Origin: an uncultured Prevotella sp.
GTDB lineage: Bacteria; Bacteroidota; Bacteroidia; Bacteroidales; Bacteroidaceae
Direction of reading: 5' to 3'
Assembly: GCA_946540435.1 (NCBI GenBank)
Contig: CAMNII010000006.1
Coordinates: 1 to 64,000 of the forward strand
Length of the DNA: 64,000 bases
The notes below the pieces were generated by a model. It did not search any database. It was not told where the DNA came from and saw only the letters and a list, made by a program, of their open reading frames with translations. A program made the position numbers and the translations under genes. Shown here in pieces: positions 50,666-58,202 of this stretch (its first letter is position 1; every line of letters starts with the position of its first letter).

Positions 50666-52306
50666 TTACTTCATTTGCATGATTTTGCTTACGAGTTCTT
50701 TGGGCGTTCCGCTTTTTCCGTAGAGTTTTTCATGTATGCGAGTGCGAAGGGTAGACAGACGAGAGGGGGTCTTCTCGCCGAGGAGGAGGATGATATCATG
50801 ATTGTCAAAATACATCCGCGTAAGCATACAGACGTCACGTTCCTTGCTGTTTAAGCTCGTGGATGCATCAAAGAAACTCTTTACTCCTGGCAAGACTTCT
50901 GCATATAACTCACGCAGCCGGTTCCAGTCTGATGCAATGGGAGGATCCGCTGCCAAAGGTGAAGCTGAATAGTTTTTGAAATACTGATAAACAAGACTGG
51001 CATCCAACTTCTCTTTCAAGAAATAATCGTCACCTACATGCAGGCGTTTTTCCAGCATTTTTATCTGTTTTTTACGAAGGGAAATTTCTGCTTTAAGAGT
51101 TTCTACCTTTGATATAAGATGCCCACGATCCTTTTCCTTTTCATGACACTCTCTCTTGCTTTGCTCAAGCATTTGGCGCAAGTTGGAATAAAGGGCAAGC
51201 TGCCGGGCGTGTTCTGCTTGTTGAGTAGAGCGATACTTTTTGTAATAGCTGAAGGACGCGAAAAAAATGATAGTAACAAATACAAGCAGGAGGTAGAGGT
51301 TCTGACGTTCTCTTGCCGCCTTCTCCTTGTAGACTTCCTTTTCCTTCAGATGCCGGGAGTAGTTGTAGGCGGCCTGCATCTGCTGCAGGTTCTCCGCCAC
51401 GGAGAGGTTGTAGGCGGAGTCACTGAGGTCGTAAGCCTTAACTGCATACTTGGCTACAGAGTCCGGCAAGTCTTTCAGCTCATATACAGCGCGCAGCCCT
51501 AGAGAACCGCCAATCTGATTATTGAAGTCTTTTCCTTCACACAGTTCTTTTCGGAAATAATATTCGGCAGAGTCAATTTCATTTGATTTCAAGAAAAGAC
51601 TTCCTTTGTCGTAATAAAAAGACTCACCACCAGGAAGGACGTTCCCATTAACAGAAAAATTGTTGCTTTGCTGGTAATCTTCTATCATCTTTTGCGCCAT
51701 AGTGAAGTCCCCCAGCTCAATGTAAGCATGAATCTTCATACCAGAAAAACCTTCTGAGTACTGCGGAAAACCAAACTCAGAAAAACGCCTGACGGCTTTG
51801 TCAACATAAAAGATGACGCTGTCATATTGGGCTTTGTCGTAGAATGAACTGACACGGTAGCAATCGCTATAAAGAACCGTCATGGTGTCATGGGCCAACC
51901 ATGCGTACTTTTCCATCTGATTGAGGGCTGAAAGGTTTTCCTCTGGCAGATACTGCCGGTTGAACACCTCGTGCATCTGGCTATATACCTTCATCAGCAG
52001 CGAGTAGTCGCAGTCGCGGGCAGTGGTGTCGGCACGCTCGGCTGCTGTCTGGTAGGCATCGAGGGCCTGGGGCAGGAGGCCTTCGATATGGTAGGTACGG
52101 CCGAGGAGGTAGTGGGCGCGTGCCTGCTGGTTGCGGCTGCCGTAGCGGTCGTAGTAGCTGACGATGGGCTGTAGGAGGCTGTCGGGCAGATAGGCGGAGT
52201 CGACCTTCTGCAGGGAGTCGACGAGTGCCAGCTCGCCGTCATAACGATGGCGGCTGCAGCCTGGCAGCAGGATAGTGGCAAGGAGAAAGATTATTATATA
52301 GCGCAT
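50666..52306 (-). CDS. TPR-repeat lipoprotein regulator with membrane span, coiled coil and HTH-like end
   Basis: 546 residues, same plan as the gene at 12731-14215. Lipobox LLPGC (Cys17). TPR-like helices span ~25-330 (RAHYLLGRTYHIEGLLPQAL, DSVIFYVDKAVRRFSEFGF). One membrane helix follows at ~340-358 (NLYLLLVFVTIIFFASFSYY), then a coiled coil (ISLRKKQIKMLEKRL). The C-terminal segment LNSKERDVCMLTRMYFDNHD, then SRLSTLRTRIHEKLYG, looks like a LuxR-type HTH. It is transcribed toward the RHS locus and is its likely regulator. The 5' leader holds a 73-bp tandem duplication. Confidence 0.78.
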   Translation of the reverse strand: MRYIIIFLLATILLPGCSRHRYDGELALVDSLQKVDSAYLPDSLLQPIVSYYDRYGSRNQQARAHYLLGRTYHIEGLLPQALDAYQTAAERADTTARDCDYSLLMKVYSQMHEVFNRQYLPEENLSALNQMEKYAWLAHDTMTVLYSDCYRVSSFYDKAQYDSVIFYVDKAVRRFSEFGFPQYSEGFSGMKIHAYIELGDFTMAQKMIEDYQQSNNFSVNGNVLPGGESFYYDKGSLFLKSNEIDSAEYYFRKELCEGKDFNNQIGGSLGLRAVYELKDLPDSVAKYAVKAYDLSDSAYNLSVAENLQQMQAAYNYSRHLKEKEVYKEKAARERQNLYLLLVFVTIIFFASFSYYKKYRSTQQAEHARQLALYSNLRQMLEQSKRECHEKEKDRGHLISKVETLKAEISLRKKQIKMLEKRLHVGDDYFLKEKLDASLVYQYFKNYSASPLAADPPIASDWNRLRELYAEVLPGVKSFFDASTSLNSKERDVCMLTRMYFDNHDIILLLGEKTPSRLSTLRTRIHEKLYGKSGTPKELVSKIMQMK

Positions 52307-52325
52307 AGCGTAAGCCGTTTACTTC

Positions 52326-52471
52326 GTCTTCGTCCGTCACGACTCGGCATACTTCATGCAAGCAGGGTCTGCACTCGCTGCTCCGGACGTTGACTGTGGT
52401 CTTCGTCCGTCACGACTCGGCATACTTCATGCAAGCATGGTCTGCCCTCGCTGCTCCGGACGTTGACTGTG
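52326..52471. repeat. 73-bp tandem duplication in the regulator leader
   Basis: Copies 52326-52398 and 52399-52471 differ at only two positions. Each copy can fold: CGTCCG pairs with CGGACG across the unit, and GCAT-ACTTC-ATGC and GCAG-GGT-CTGC form small hairpins. The likely -7 box (52488-52495) lies upstream, so both copies would be in the untranslated leader of the TPR regulator gene. The rest of 52307-52613 shows no gene. Confidence 0.9.
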
Positions 52472-52487
52472 GTTGTTAGATTGCCTA

Positions 52488-52495
52488 CAAAACTA
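52488..52495 (-). promoter_or_regulatory. -7 box of the TPR regulator gene
   Basis: Minus-strand TAGTTTTG, about 180 nt before the ATG at 52306. No clear -33 element. If used, the leader is long and contains the duplicated 73-bp element. Confidence 0.45.
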
Positions 52496-52613
52496 CAAGT
52501 TTTTCTTCGTATAAGAGGTACATGGTGCATCGCAATGATGGCACCATGTTCCTCTTTATTATCGAGCCGACATGCAAAGACAGGGCGGTCTGTCTCAGCA
52601 GGGCTGGCAGCGC

Positions 52614-55217
52614 TTACTTCGTCACGGTGTAGGTGCCGGCCTCATAGTCTTTCGACTCTGTCTCGCCGGGCAGGGTGACGGTGGCGGTGGTGCCTTCGGG
52701 GATGGTGAAGGTCCATGTCCAGGTGTCACCCTCGTACTTCCATGCGCTCTTGATGAGTCCTGCTGCCGACTGGTACTGGGCATCGACATGTCCGAGGCGC
52801 TTGTCGGGCAGGGGCTTCATGATGATGTGCTTGAAGCCGGGCTGGGCGGTGTCGGCGCAGATGCCGGCCACAGTCTCCCATATCCACTGGCATACGGCAC
52901 CGTAGGCGTAGTGGTTGAAGGAGTTCATGCCCTGCGGTCCCATGCCCTTCTCTATCATGTAGCTGTTCCAGCGCTCCCAGATGGTAGTGGCTCCGTTGTC
53001 GATGGAGTAGATCCACGATGGGTTCTTACGCTGGAAGAGCAATTCGTAGGCGATGTCACTCATGCCATTGTCGGTGAGGGTCTGCATGAGGATGGAGGTT
53101 CCGAGGAATCCTGTCTGCAGGCAGTTCTCATGGTCGGCGAAGTTCTGGCGCAGGCGTGCAATCATATTCTCCTTGGCAGCGCCATCGACGAGTTGGTTCT
53201 TCAGTGCGAAGAGCGCCGGTGTCTGCATGGTGTTGAGGGTATCGTTCTTGAAGGTTCCGTCTTCGTTGAGGAAGGTTGTCTTCAGCAGTTGCTTGGCTTC
53301 TTCGGCCATTGCCCGATAGGGTGCTGCGTCGCGGCCTGTGGCCTCGGCCATGTCGGCCATCATCTGTGCGTCAATCATCCAATAGTTCTTGCTGAGGTAG
53401 TTCCAGTAGATGATGGTTTCGGGTTTGGGTCCGTTGGGTCCGAAGGCTCTTCCGCTGCAGCTTTCGAGGGGTTCGTAGCTGAGCCAGTCGGCCCACTGGT
53501 AGTTGCCGTTCTCGGCTGCGAGGGTGGCATGGTCGTACTTGGTTTCGACGATATGGTTGATGAAGCGGTTCATCGACTCCCAGCTTTCGTTGATGATGTC
53601 GGTGTCGGCGAACTGTTTCCAGATGGTCCACGGCACGATGACGCCGGCATCGGCCCATCCGAGGCGCATCATCTCATTGCCATACTGTGCAAGGGGTGCC
53701 ACGCCGGGGAACCCGCCGAGGTCACTCTGGGTGTCGCGCATGTCGCGCATCCACTTGTGGAAGAACTTGTCGGTGTTGGCAAAGAAGGTTCCTGTCTCGG
53801 TGAACACCTGCGTGTCGGCGGTCCATCCGAGTCGCTCGTTGCGCTGCGGGCAGTCTGTTGGCACGCTGAGATAGTTGGAGCGCTGTCCCCAGACGGTGTT
53901 CGAGATGAGCTTGTTGATGAGTTCGTTTCCGGTGGTGATGGTTCCGGTCTCGAGGTTCTTGGCGATGGAGGTTACGGGCAGCGACTGTATCTGCTTGATG
54001 CGCACCTCGTCGGTGGCGGTGATGGAGACATAGCGGTAGCCGAAGAAGGTGCAGTGAGGATGATAGGTCTCGTAGTCGTCGCCTCCTTTGAAGATGTAGA
54101 CGAGGCGGATGGCATTGTCGTCCATGCGCAGGTTGTCTCGGTGAACGCTGCCTTCGGGTCCGTCCATGCCACGGCTGCGTGCGCCGTTGCCGTCGTTGAG
54201 GATTTCGCTGGGCAGGCAGGTGAGCTCCGTGCCTTCGTTGGCCTTGAAGACGAAGGAAGGCACTGCTGCTGCGTTCTGTCCGAAGTCAACGACGAGTGTC
54301 TGCCCGGCTTTGACGACCATCTCGGCACCTGGTGCATACTCTTCGGCAACGACGATCTTACCGAACTCTTTGGCGTCGCCTTCAGCATCGTTGGCTCCTT
54401 CTACGTCCTGCCATGTATAGGCTTTGACGGGGTTGAGGGCGAGGTCCTGTCGGAGGTATACCTCTGCACCGTCGGAGGGCAGTATTTCTCCCTGGAACTC
54501 GGTGTTCTCTTCGGGTGTTGAGAGTTTTTCTGGTGTTGCGAAACCGGGCAATTCGCGGGCATCATAGCGTTCGCCGTCGAAGATACCGGCATGTTTCACC
54601 GGACCGGCAATGCCTGCCTTCCAGTTTTCGGTGTCTGTGCCCATACATTGTTTGGTGCCGTCGACAAAGGTCAGTTCGAGGACTCCCCGGAAGGCGCACT
54701 TGCGGCCGATCATGCCGTCGTGTCCCCAGGGTGTGACAATCTTGTCGGCCCACCAGCCCGGTGTGACCTGCACGGCCAGCTGGTTCTCGTCGCCGGCGCC
54801 GGTATTGAAGGCATCGGTGACATCATAGGTGAACGACCGTTTGGTCTTGTCGTGGTGTGTGAAGCCGGGTTTGAGGATTTCCTCCCCGATGGGCTTGCCG
54901 TTGACATAGAGTTCATAGACGCCGAGGCCTGCTGTTATCCAGACTGCCTTTTTGACTTTGGCCTCATTCTTTACATTGGAGACGAACCAACTGGCTCCAT
55001 CGGCCGACAGTTCCTTGTCGCCCTCTATCTTCCCTTCGACGACGGGTGCGTCGACGACAGAGATCCATTTCGAGAGTCCCCATGCCTCATCGGCGAGAGC
55101 ATCGGCGATTGCATAGACGCGCTGTCCATACTGCTGCTTCTTTGGTGCGCAACCGGTGATGACGGCAAGTGCTGCTGCCACTGCCATGCATCCCATAAAA
55201 TTAATCTTTCGTTTCAT
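52614..55217 (-). CDS. GH78 alpha-L-rhamnosidase lipoprotein, full length
   Basis: 867 residues. Lipobox VITGC (Cys23). N-terminal carbohydrate-binding beta domains have WITAGLGVYELYVNGKPIGE, VQVTPGWWADKI and GVLELTFVDGT. The central beta domain has VKAGQTLVVDFGQNAAAVPS. The (alpha/alpha)6 catalytic barrel carries LSVPTDCPQRNERLGWTADT, FGPNGPKPETIIYW and NHYAYGAVCQWIWETVAGI. The C-terminal beta domain ends in GTYTVTK. All domains of the family are present. It has its own promoter at 55257-55264 and follows the GH71/99-like gene by ~70 nt. Confidence 0.94.
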   Translation of the reverse strand: MKRKINFMGCMAVAAALAVITGCAPKKQQYGQRVYAIADALADEAWGLSKWISVVDAPVVEGKIEGDKELSADGASWFVSNVKNEAKVKKAVWITAGLGVYELYVNGKPIGEEILKPGFTHHDKTKRSFTYDVTDAFNTGAGDENQLAVQVTPGWWADKIVTPWGHDGMIGRKCAFRGVLELTFVDGTKQCMGTDTENWKAGIAGPVKHAGIFDGERYDARELPGFATPEKLSTPEENTEFQGEILPSDGAEVYLRQDLALNPVKAYTWQDVEGANDAEGDAKEFGKIVVAEEYAPGAEMVVKAGQTLVVDFGQNAAAVPSFVFKANEGTELTCLPSEILNDGNGARSRGMDGPEGSVHRDNLRMDDNAIRLVYIFKGGDDYETYHPHCTFFGYRYVSITATDEVRIKQIQSLPVTSIAKNLETGTITTGNELINKLISNTVWGQRSNYLSVPTDCPQRNERLGWTADTQVFTETGTFFANTDKFFHKWMRDMRDTQSDLGGFPGVAPLAQYGNEMMRLGWADAGVIVPWTIWKQFADTDIINESWESMNRFINHIVETKYDHATLAAENGNYQWADWLSYEPLESCSGRAFGPNGPKPETIIYWNYLSKNYWMIDAQMMADMAEATGRDAAPYRAMAEEAKQLLKTTFLNEDGTFKNDTLNTMQTPALFALKNQLVDGAAKENMIARLRQNFADHENCLQTGFLGTSILMQTLTDNGMSDIAYELLFQRKNPSWIYSIDNGATTIWERWNSYMIEKGMGPQGMNSFNHYAYGAVCQWIWETVAGICADTAQPGFKHIIMKPLPDKRLGHVDAQYQSAAGLIKSAWKYEGDTWTWTFTIPEGTTATVTLPGETESKDYEAGTYTVTK

Positions 55218-55256
55218 AATGAATAGCTATTATATAAGGTATTTAATTGCTGCCGA

Positions 55257-55264
55257 CAAAATTA
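55257..55264 (-). promoter_or_regulatory. -7 box of the GH78 gene
   Basis: Minus-strand TAATTTTG 40 nt before the GH78 ATG. The -33 element is not at the standard spacing. It allows separate expression of GH78 from the upstream operon. Confidence 0.5.
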
Positions 55265-55286
55265 CGAAATAAATAAGAAACACGTC

Positions 55287-57257
55287 CTACTTTTTTGACA
55301 AAAAAACTTTGTTTTTTGCTAAGCGTTCTGTTTTTTGCCAACAGAACCGGTAGTTGAACCTTCGGTTGGGAGCCGTGTCGCCATGGAGGCATAACGAGAT
55401 GGGGGTGCTGAGGTCGGCCGGGTTGTCTGCCCACTTGAAGTCGAAGTGTGCTGTCCGGCCATCGGCATTCACCCACTTGGCAGGGAGGGCTATCTCCATC
55501 TCGCGTCCGCTGACGGCATAGGATACCTCTCCTATCACTGTCCATTGTCCTTCGGTGTAGCGCATGACGGTGGTCGTATGGTCATCGACGACTCGTTGGT
55601 TGACGAGGATATCGTAGCCATGCCACCCGGTGCCGCTGTCCTGGTCGGTATCGATGAGCAGGAGCATCCAGTTTGTGTCGGCCGACGAGGTGATGGGTTC
55701 TGCCGTTCTGACATAGAAGCACACCTGCCCGCGACGGTTGATGGTCACCTTTGCTTCGACGATGTCGTTGCGTCCGGTGGTATCGGTATAGTGCAGTCCT
55801 GCATAGCCGTCGGCATCGCGGTGGAAGGTGTCGCCACGGGTGTCGCGATAGCTGACGCCGACCTGTTGCCAGTCGTCGAAATGTCCGTCGACGGCTATTG
55901 CCTTCTTCCCGATGTTCATGGGAATGGGCCGTACGCCTTTATAGCGCCGGATGTTCTGCGCCATCTGCATATAGTAGTTGTCGGTATAACCGTCCTTCAT
56001 AGGCTGTATGGTTCGGTTGAACTCGGCATTATACTGGTCGACGAACATGAAGGGACTCTTCCTTCCGAGCCATCCGATGCTGTCCTTCTGGTTATACTTT
56101 CCTGCCGTCCACTCATTCCAGTCGTTCAGATAGATGAATGGCGGGTCGGCCTTCAGTGCGTCGTCCCACCGTTCCTGGAAGTAGATGCCGTAGGCGGTAG
56201 GTGAATGGCTCAGTCCCTCTCCGTCATCGACCGCTCCCTTGACGGTTTCTCCGAGCCATGGCACATAGGCTTCGGTGGGCATGTCGTATTCGTCGAGTGG
56301 CGGTTGTCCGTAGGCTCTGGACCAGGACTTGCCGACGCCCATCGGCTTGTCGGTCATCGTCACGGGATGCTGTGCGGGTGTGACGGCAGCTTCTTCGGGT
56401 TGTCCGTTATGGCGCGAGACGAGTTCTGCAGGCGTCATCTTGATGATATCAGGGTCGGCCATCGAGTAGCCGAAGCTCCAGTTGTCCTCGGTCCCGATAT
56501 AGCGCTGTCCATACCACTCGTAGTATCCCCACCACATGTTGCGCAGGGTGAAGAAGGAGAAGATTTCTTTCGGGTAGGCATCTATGGAGGTGTCGTAGGA
56601 GCCGTTGGCATCGTGCTCCGGGCGGGCGTTATAAAGGAGCAGTGGTCTGTCGTCCCAGAGGAACCACAGATTGCGGTAGCGTCCTGGCTTGTAGTAGTGT
56701 TCGTAGAGTTGTGTGACGATGCTGACGGGGTTGCCGTTGTACGACCAGAAGACGAACTGCGGTGTCTGGTTCCCCTCGCTTCGCATCTGCTCCATGGTCC
56801 GGAAGAGCATTTCCCACTCGTCCCAGTAGCATACGCCGTTGGTGACGTCGAGCACGAGTACGTCGACGCCGGCATCCTGCAGCATTGACAGGTCGCGTCG
56901 GATGACCCATTCGTCCTGACTGAGGAAATATCCCATCTCGGGTTCTCCCCAGTGGTAGGAGCCGTACTTCCAGAGCGGATGGTCGGCCTTGAGGCGTGCC
57001 GACGGGTCCTCACGTAGTATTCTGGTGACGTCGGTATAGGGTCCTGGGATGGCATGAAGGTTCTGCGTATGCCACGTGATGTAGAAGATGCCGACTTTCC
57101 GGGGGTGATCGGTCTTCACGTCGCCCACCTCTTCCTGCAACGGCATTGTCCGTCCCAGGTCGTCGGTGGCCACCCATGTGTCACTCATCAGGTCAGTCTG
57201 TGCTTCGCCGGCAGTCCATCCGGCCAGCAACAGGAGAAATGTCATCAGTCTTCTCAT
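55287..57257 (-). CDS. GH71/99-like glycoside hydrolase with C-terminal CBM9-like domain
   Basis: 656 residues from the ATG at 57257, which overlaps the preceding stop as ATGA; the longer frame has no signal peptide. Signal peptide MRRLMTFLLLLAGWTAGEAQ. The barrel has VGIFYITWHTQNLHAIPGPY, LSMLQDAGVDVLVLDVTNG, VFWSYNGNPVSIV and PPFIYLNDWNEWTAGKYNQ, the last being the conserved NEW motif of GH99-like proteins. A C-terminal domain (~480-640; AIAVDGHFDDWQQVGVSYRD, LLLIDTDQDSGTGWHGYD) resembles CBM9/DOMON-type sandwiches. Specificity is unknown; endo-alpha-mannosidase-type action is one option. Confidence 0.78.
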   Translation of the reverse strand: MRRLMTFLLLLAGWTAGEAQTDLMSDTWVATDDLGRTMPLQEEVGDVKTDHPRKVGIFYITWHTQNLHAIPGPYTDVTRILREDPSARLKADHPLWKYGSYHWGEPEMGYFLSQDEWVIRRDLSMLQDAGVDVLVLDVTNGVCYWDEWEMLFRTMEQMRSEGNQTPQFVFWSYNGNPVSIVTQLYEHYYKPGRYRNLWFLWDDRPLLLYNARPEHDANGSYDTSIDAYPKEIFSFFTLRNMWWGYYEWYGQRYIGTEDNWSFGYSMADPDIIKMTPAELVSRHNGQPEEAAVTPAQHPVTMTDKPMGVGKSWSRAYGQPPLDEYDMPTEAYVPWLGETVKGAVDDGEGLSHSPTAYGIYFQERWDDALKADPPFIYLNDWNEWTAGKYNQKDSIGWLGRKSPFMFVDQYNAEFNRTIQPMKDGYTDNYYMQMAQNIRRYKGVRPIPMNIGKKAIAVDGHFDDWQQVGVSYRDTRGDTFHRDADGYAGLHYTDTTGRNDIVEAKVTINRRGQVCFYVRTAEPITSSADTNWMLLLIDTDQDSGTGWHGYDILVNQRVVDDHTTTVMRYTEGQWTVIGEVSYAVSGREMEIALPAKWVNADGRTAHFDFKWADNPADLSTPISLCLHGDTAPNRRFNYRFCWQKTERLAKNKVFLSKK

Positions 57258-58180
57258 AACAGTGTCCAGTCTTCTTCGAGGCAGCTGACGTGGTGTTCGG
57301 TGATTCCTTTCTCGTCCATCCATCGCCGTGTGTCGCGTGTCTTGAGCCAATTGTTCTCCGGTGCGGGATCCCACACCCACGAGGGTGTCGGCCAGAGGCA
57401 TGCCCGGAAGTTAATAGTTTTATAGAACTGCTCGGAGACGCCGTTCTGTCCGTGGTGTGCCATCTGCAGATAGTCGCAGTCGAGGAATTCCCTATACTGT
57501 GCCAGGACGCTGTCGCCGCGCTCCACCTCAGCATCGCCGAGGAAGACGACGCTTTTCTTATCGTCCCACATGCGGATGATCATCGACTGCTCATTGTACA
57601 GACGTCGTTTAAGACTCATATCGGCCACGCTGAGTATCATGATGCCGATGCCGTCGATATCGAAGCGCTGTCCAGCCTGATGCACGTTGACGAAGTCGGT
57701 GCCGTCCATGAAGTTGTCCATCACGCGGTAGTAGCCCCGTGCGTTGTCGGCGCTGCCTTTCTCGCAGTCGAGGAACTCATCGGGCACCCGTGAGTAGACG
57801 ACACGTCGGACGGTGATGCCTTGCGGGTCGGCGAGTATGGTGGCCAGTGCCTCCATGTGGTCTTCGTGGGGATGGGTGATCATCCAGAGGTCGACATGAT
57901 TGCCTGCTTTGGCGAGATGCCTGCGTAGTTTCTCCACATCGCTGGCATAGCCTCCATCGACCATGATGACCTTTCCGCCGCGTGTCTTCATGAGGTATGA
58001 CTCGCCGATGGTGTCGGTGGCCGATGATATCTGCGTCAGCGAGAAATGTCCTTTCATCTTCTTGCCGTAGCGGTTTTTCTCTTTCTTCCCCCTGAGAACG
58101 GTGGGGGCTGCGGCTGCCGGGCCTACGGTGAGTGCTGCCACGGCAGCCGCCGATGTCTTAATGAAGTTTCTTCTATCCAT
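57254..58180 (-). CDS. Exported metallo-beta-lactamase-fold hydrolase
   Basis: 308 residues with a twin-arginine-like signal (MDRRNFIKTSAAAVAALT). The MBL metal motif THPHEDH (102-108) is clear, and VVFLGDAEVE and LQMAHHGQNG supply later ligands. ComEC/Rec2-like MBL proteins share the AHHG motif, but no membrane domain is present. The substrate is unknown; phosphodiester or lactone hydrolysis are possibilities. The stop overlaps the next gene's start by 4 nt, indicating coupled translation with the GH71/99-like enzyme. Confidence 0.82.
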   Translation of the reverse strand: MDRRNFIKTSAAAVAALTVGPAAAAPTVLRGKKEKNRYGKKMKGHFSLTQISSATDTIGESYLMKTRGGKVIMVDGGYASDVEKLRRHLAKAGNHVDLWMITHPHEDHMEALATILADPQGITVRRVVYSRVPDEFLDCEKGSADNARGYYRVMDNFMDGTDFVNVHQAGQRFDIDGIGIMILSVADMSLKRRLYNEQSMIIRMWDDKKSVVFLGDAEVERGDSVLAQYREFLDCDYLQMAHHGQNGVSEQFYKTINFRACLWPTPSWVWDPAPENNWLKTRDTRRWMDEKGITEHHVSCLEEDWTLL

Positions 58181-58202
58181 TGTCGTTGTTTTTGCTGTTT
58201 GC

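Noticed and set aside
41982..52306. Type VI secretion or conjugative element
   Set aside because: No VgrG, Hcp, PAAR, mobilisation or integrase gene was seen; the RHS protein has its own Sec signal.
52572..54521. 649-codon plus-strand frame opposite the GH78 gene
   Set aside because: Antisense shadow of the full-length rhamnosidase; Val/Gly-rich translation without motifs.
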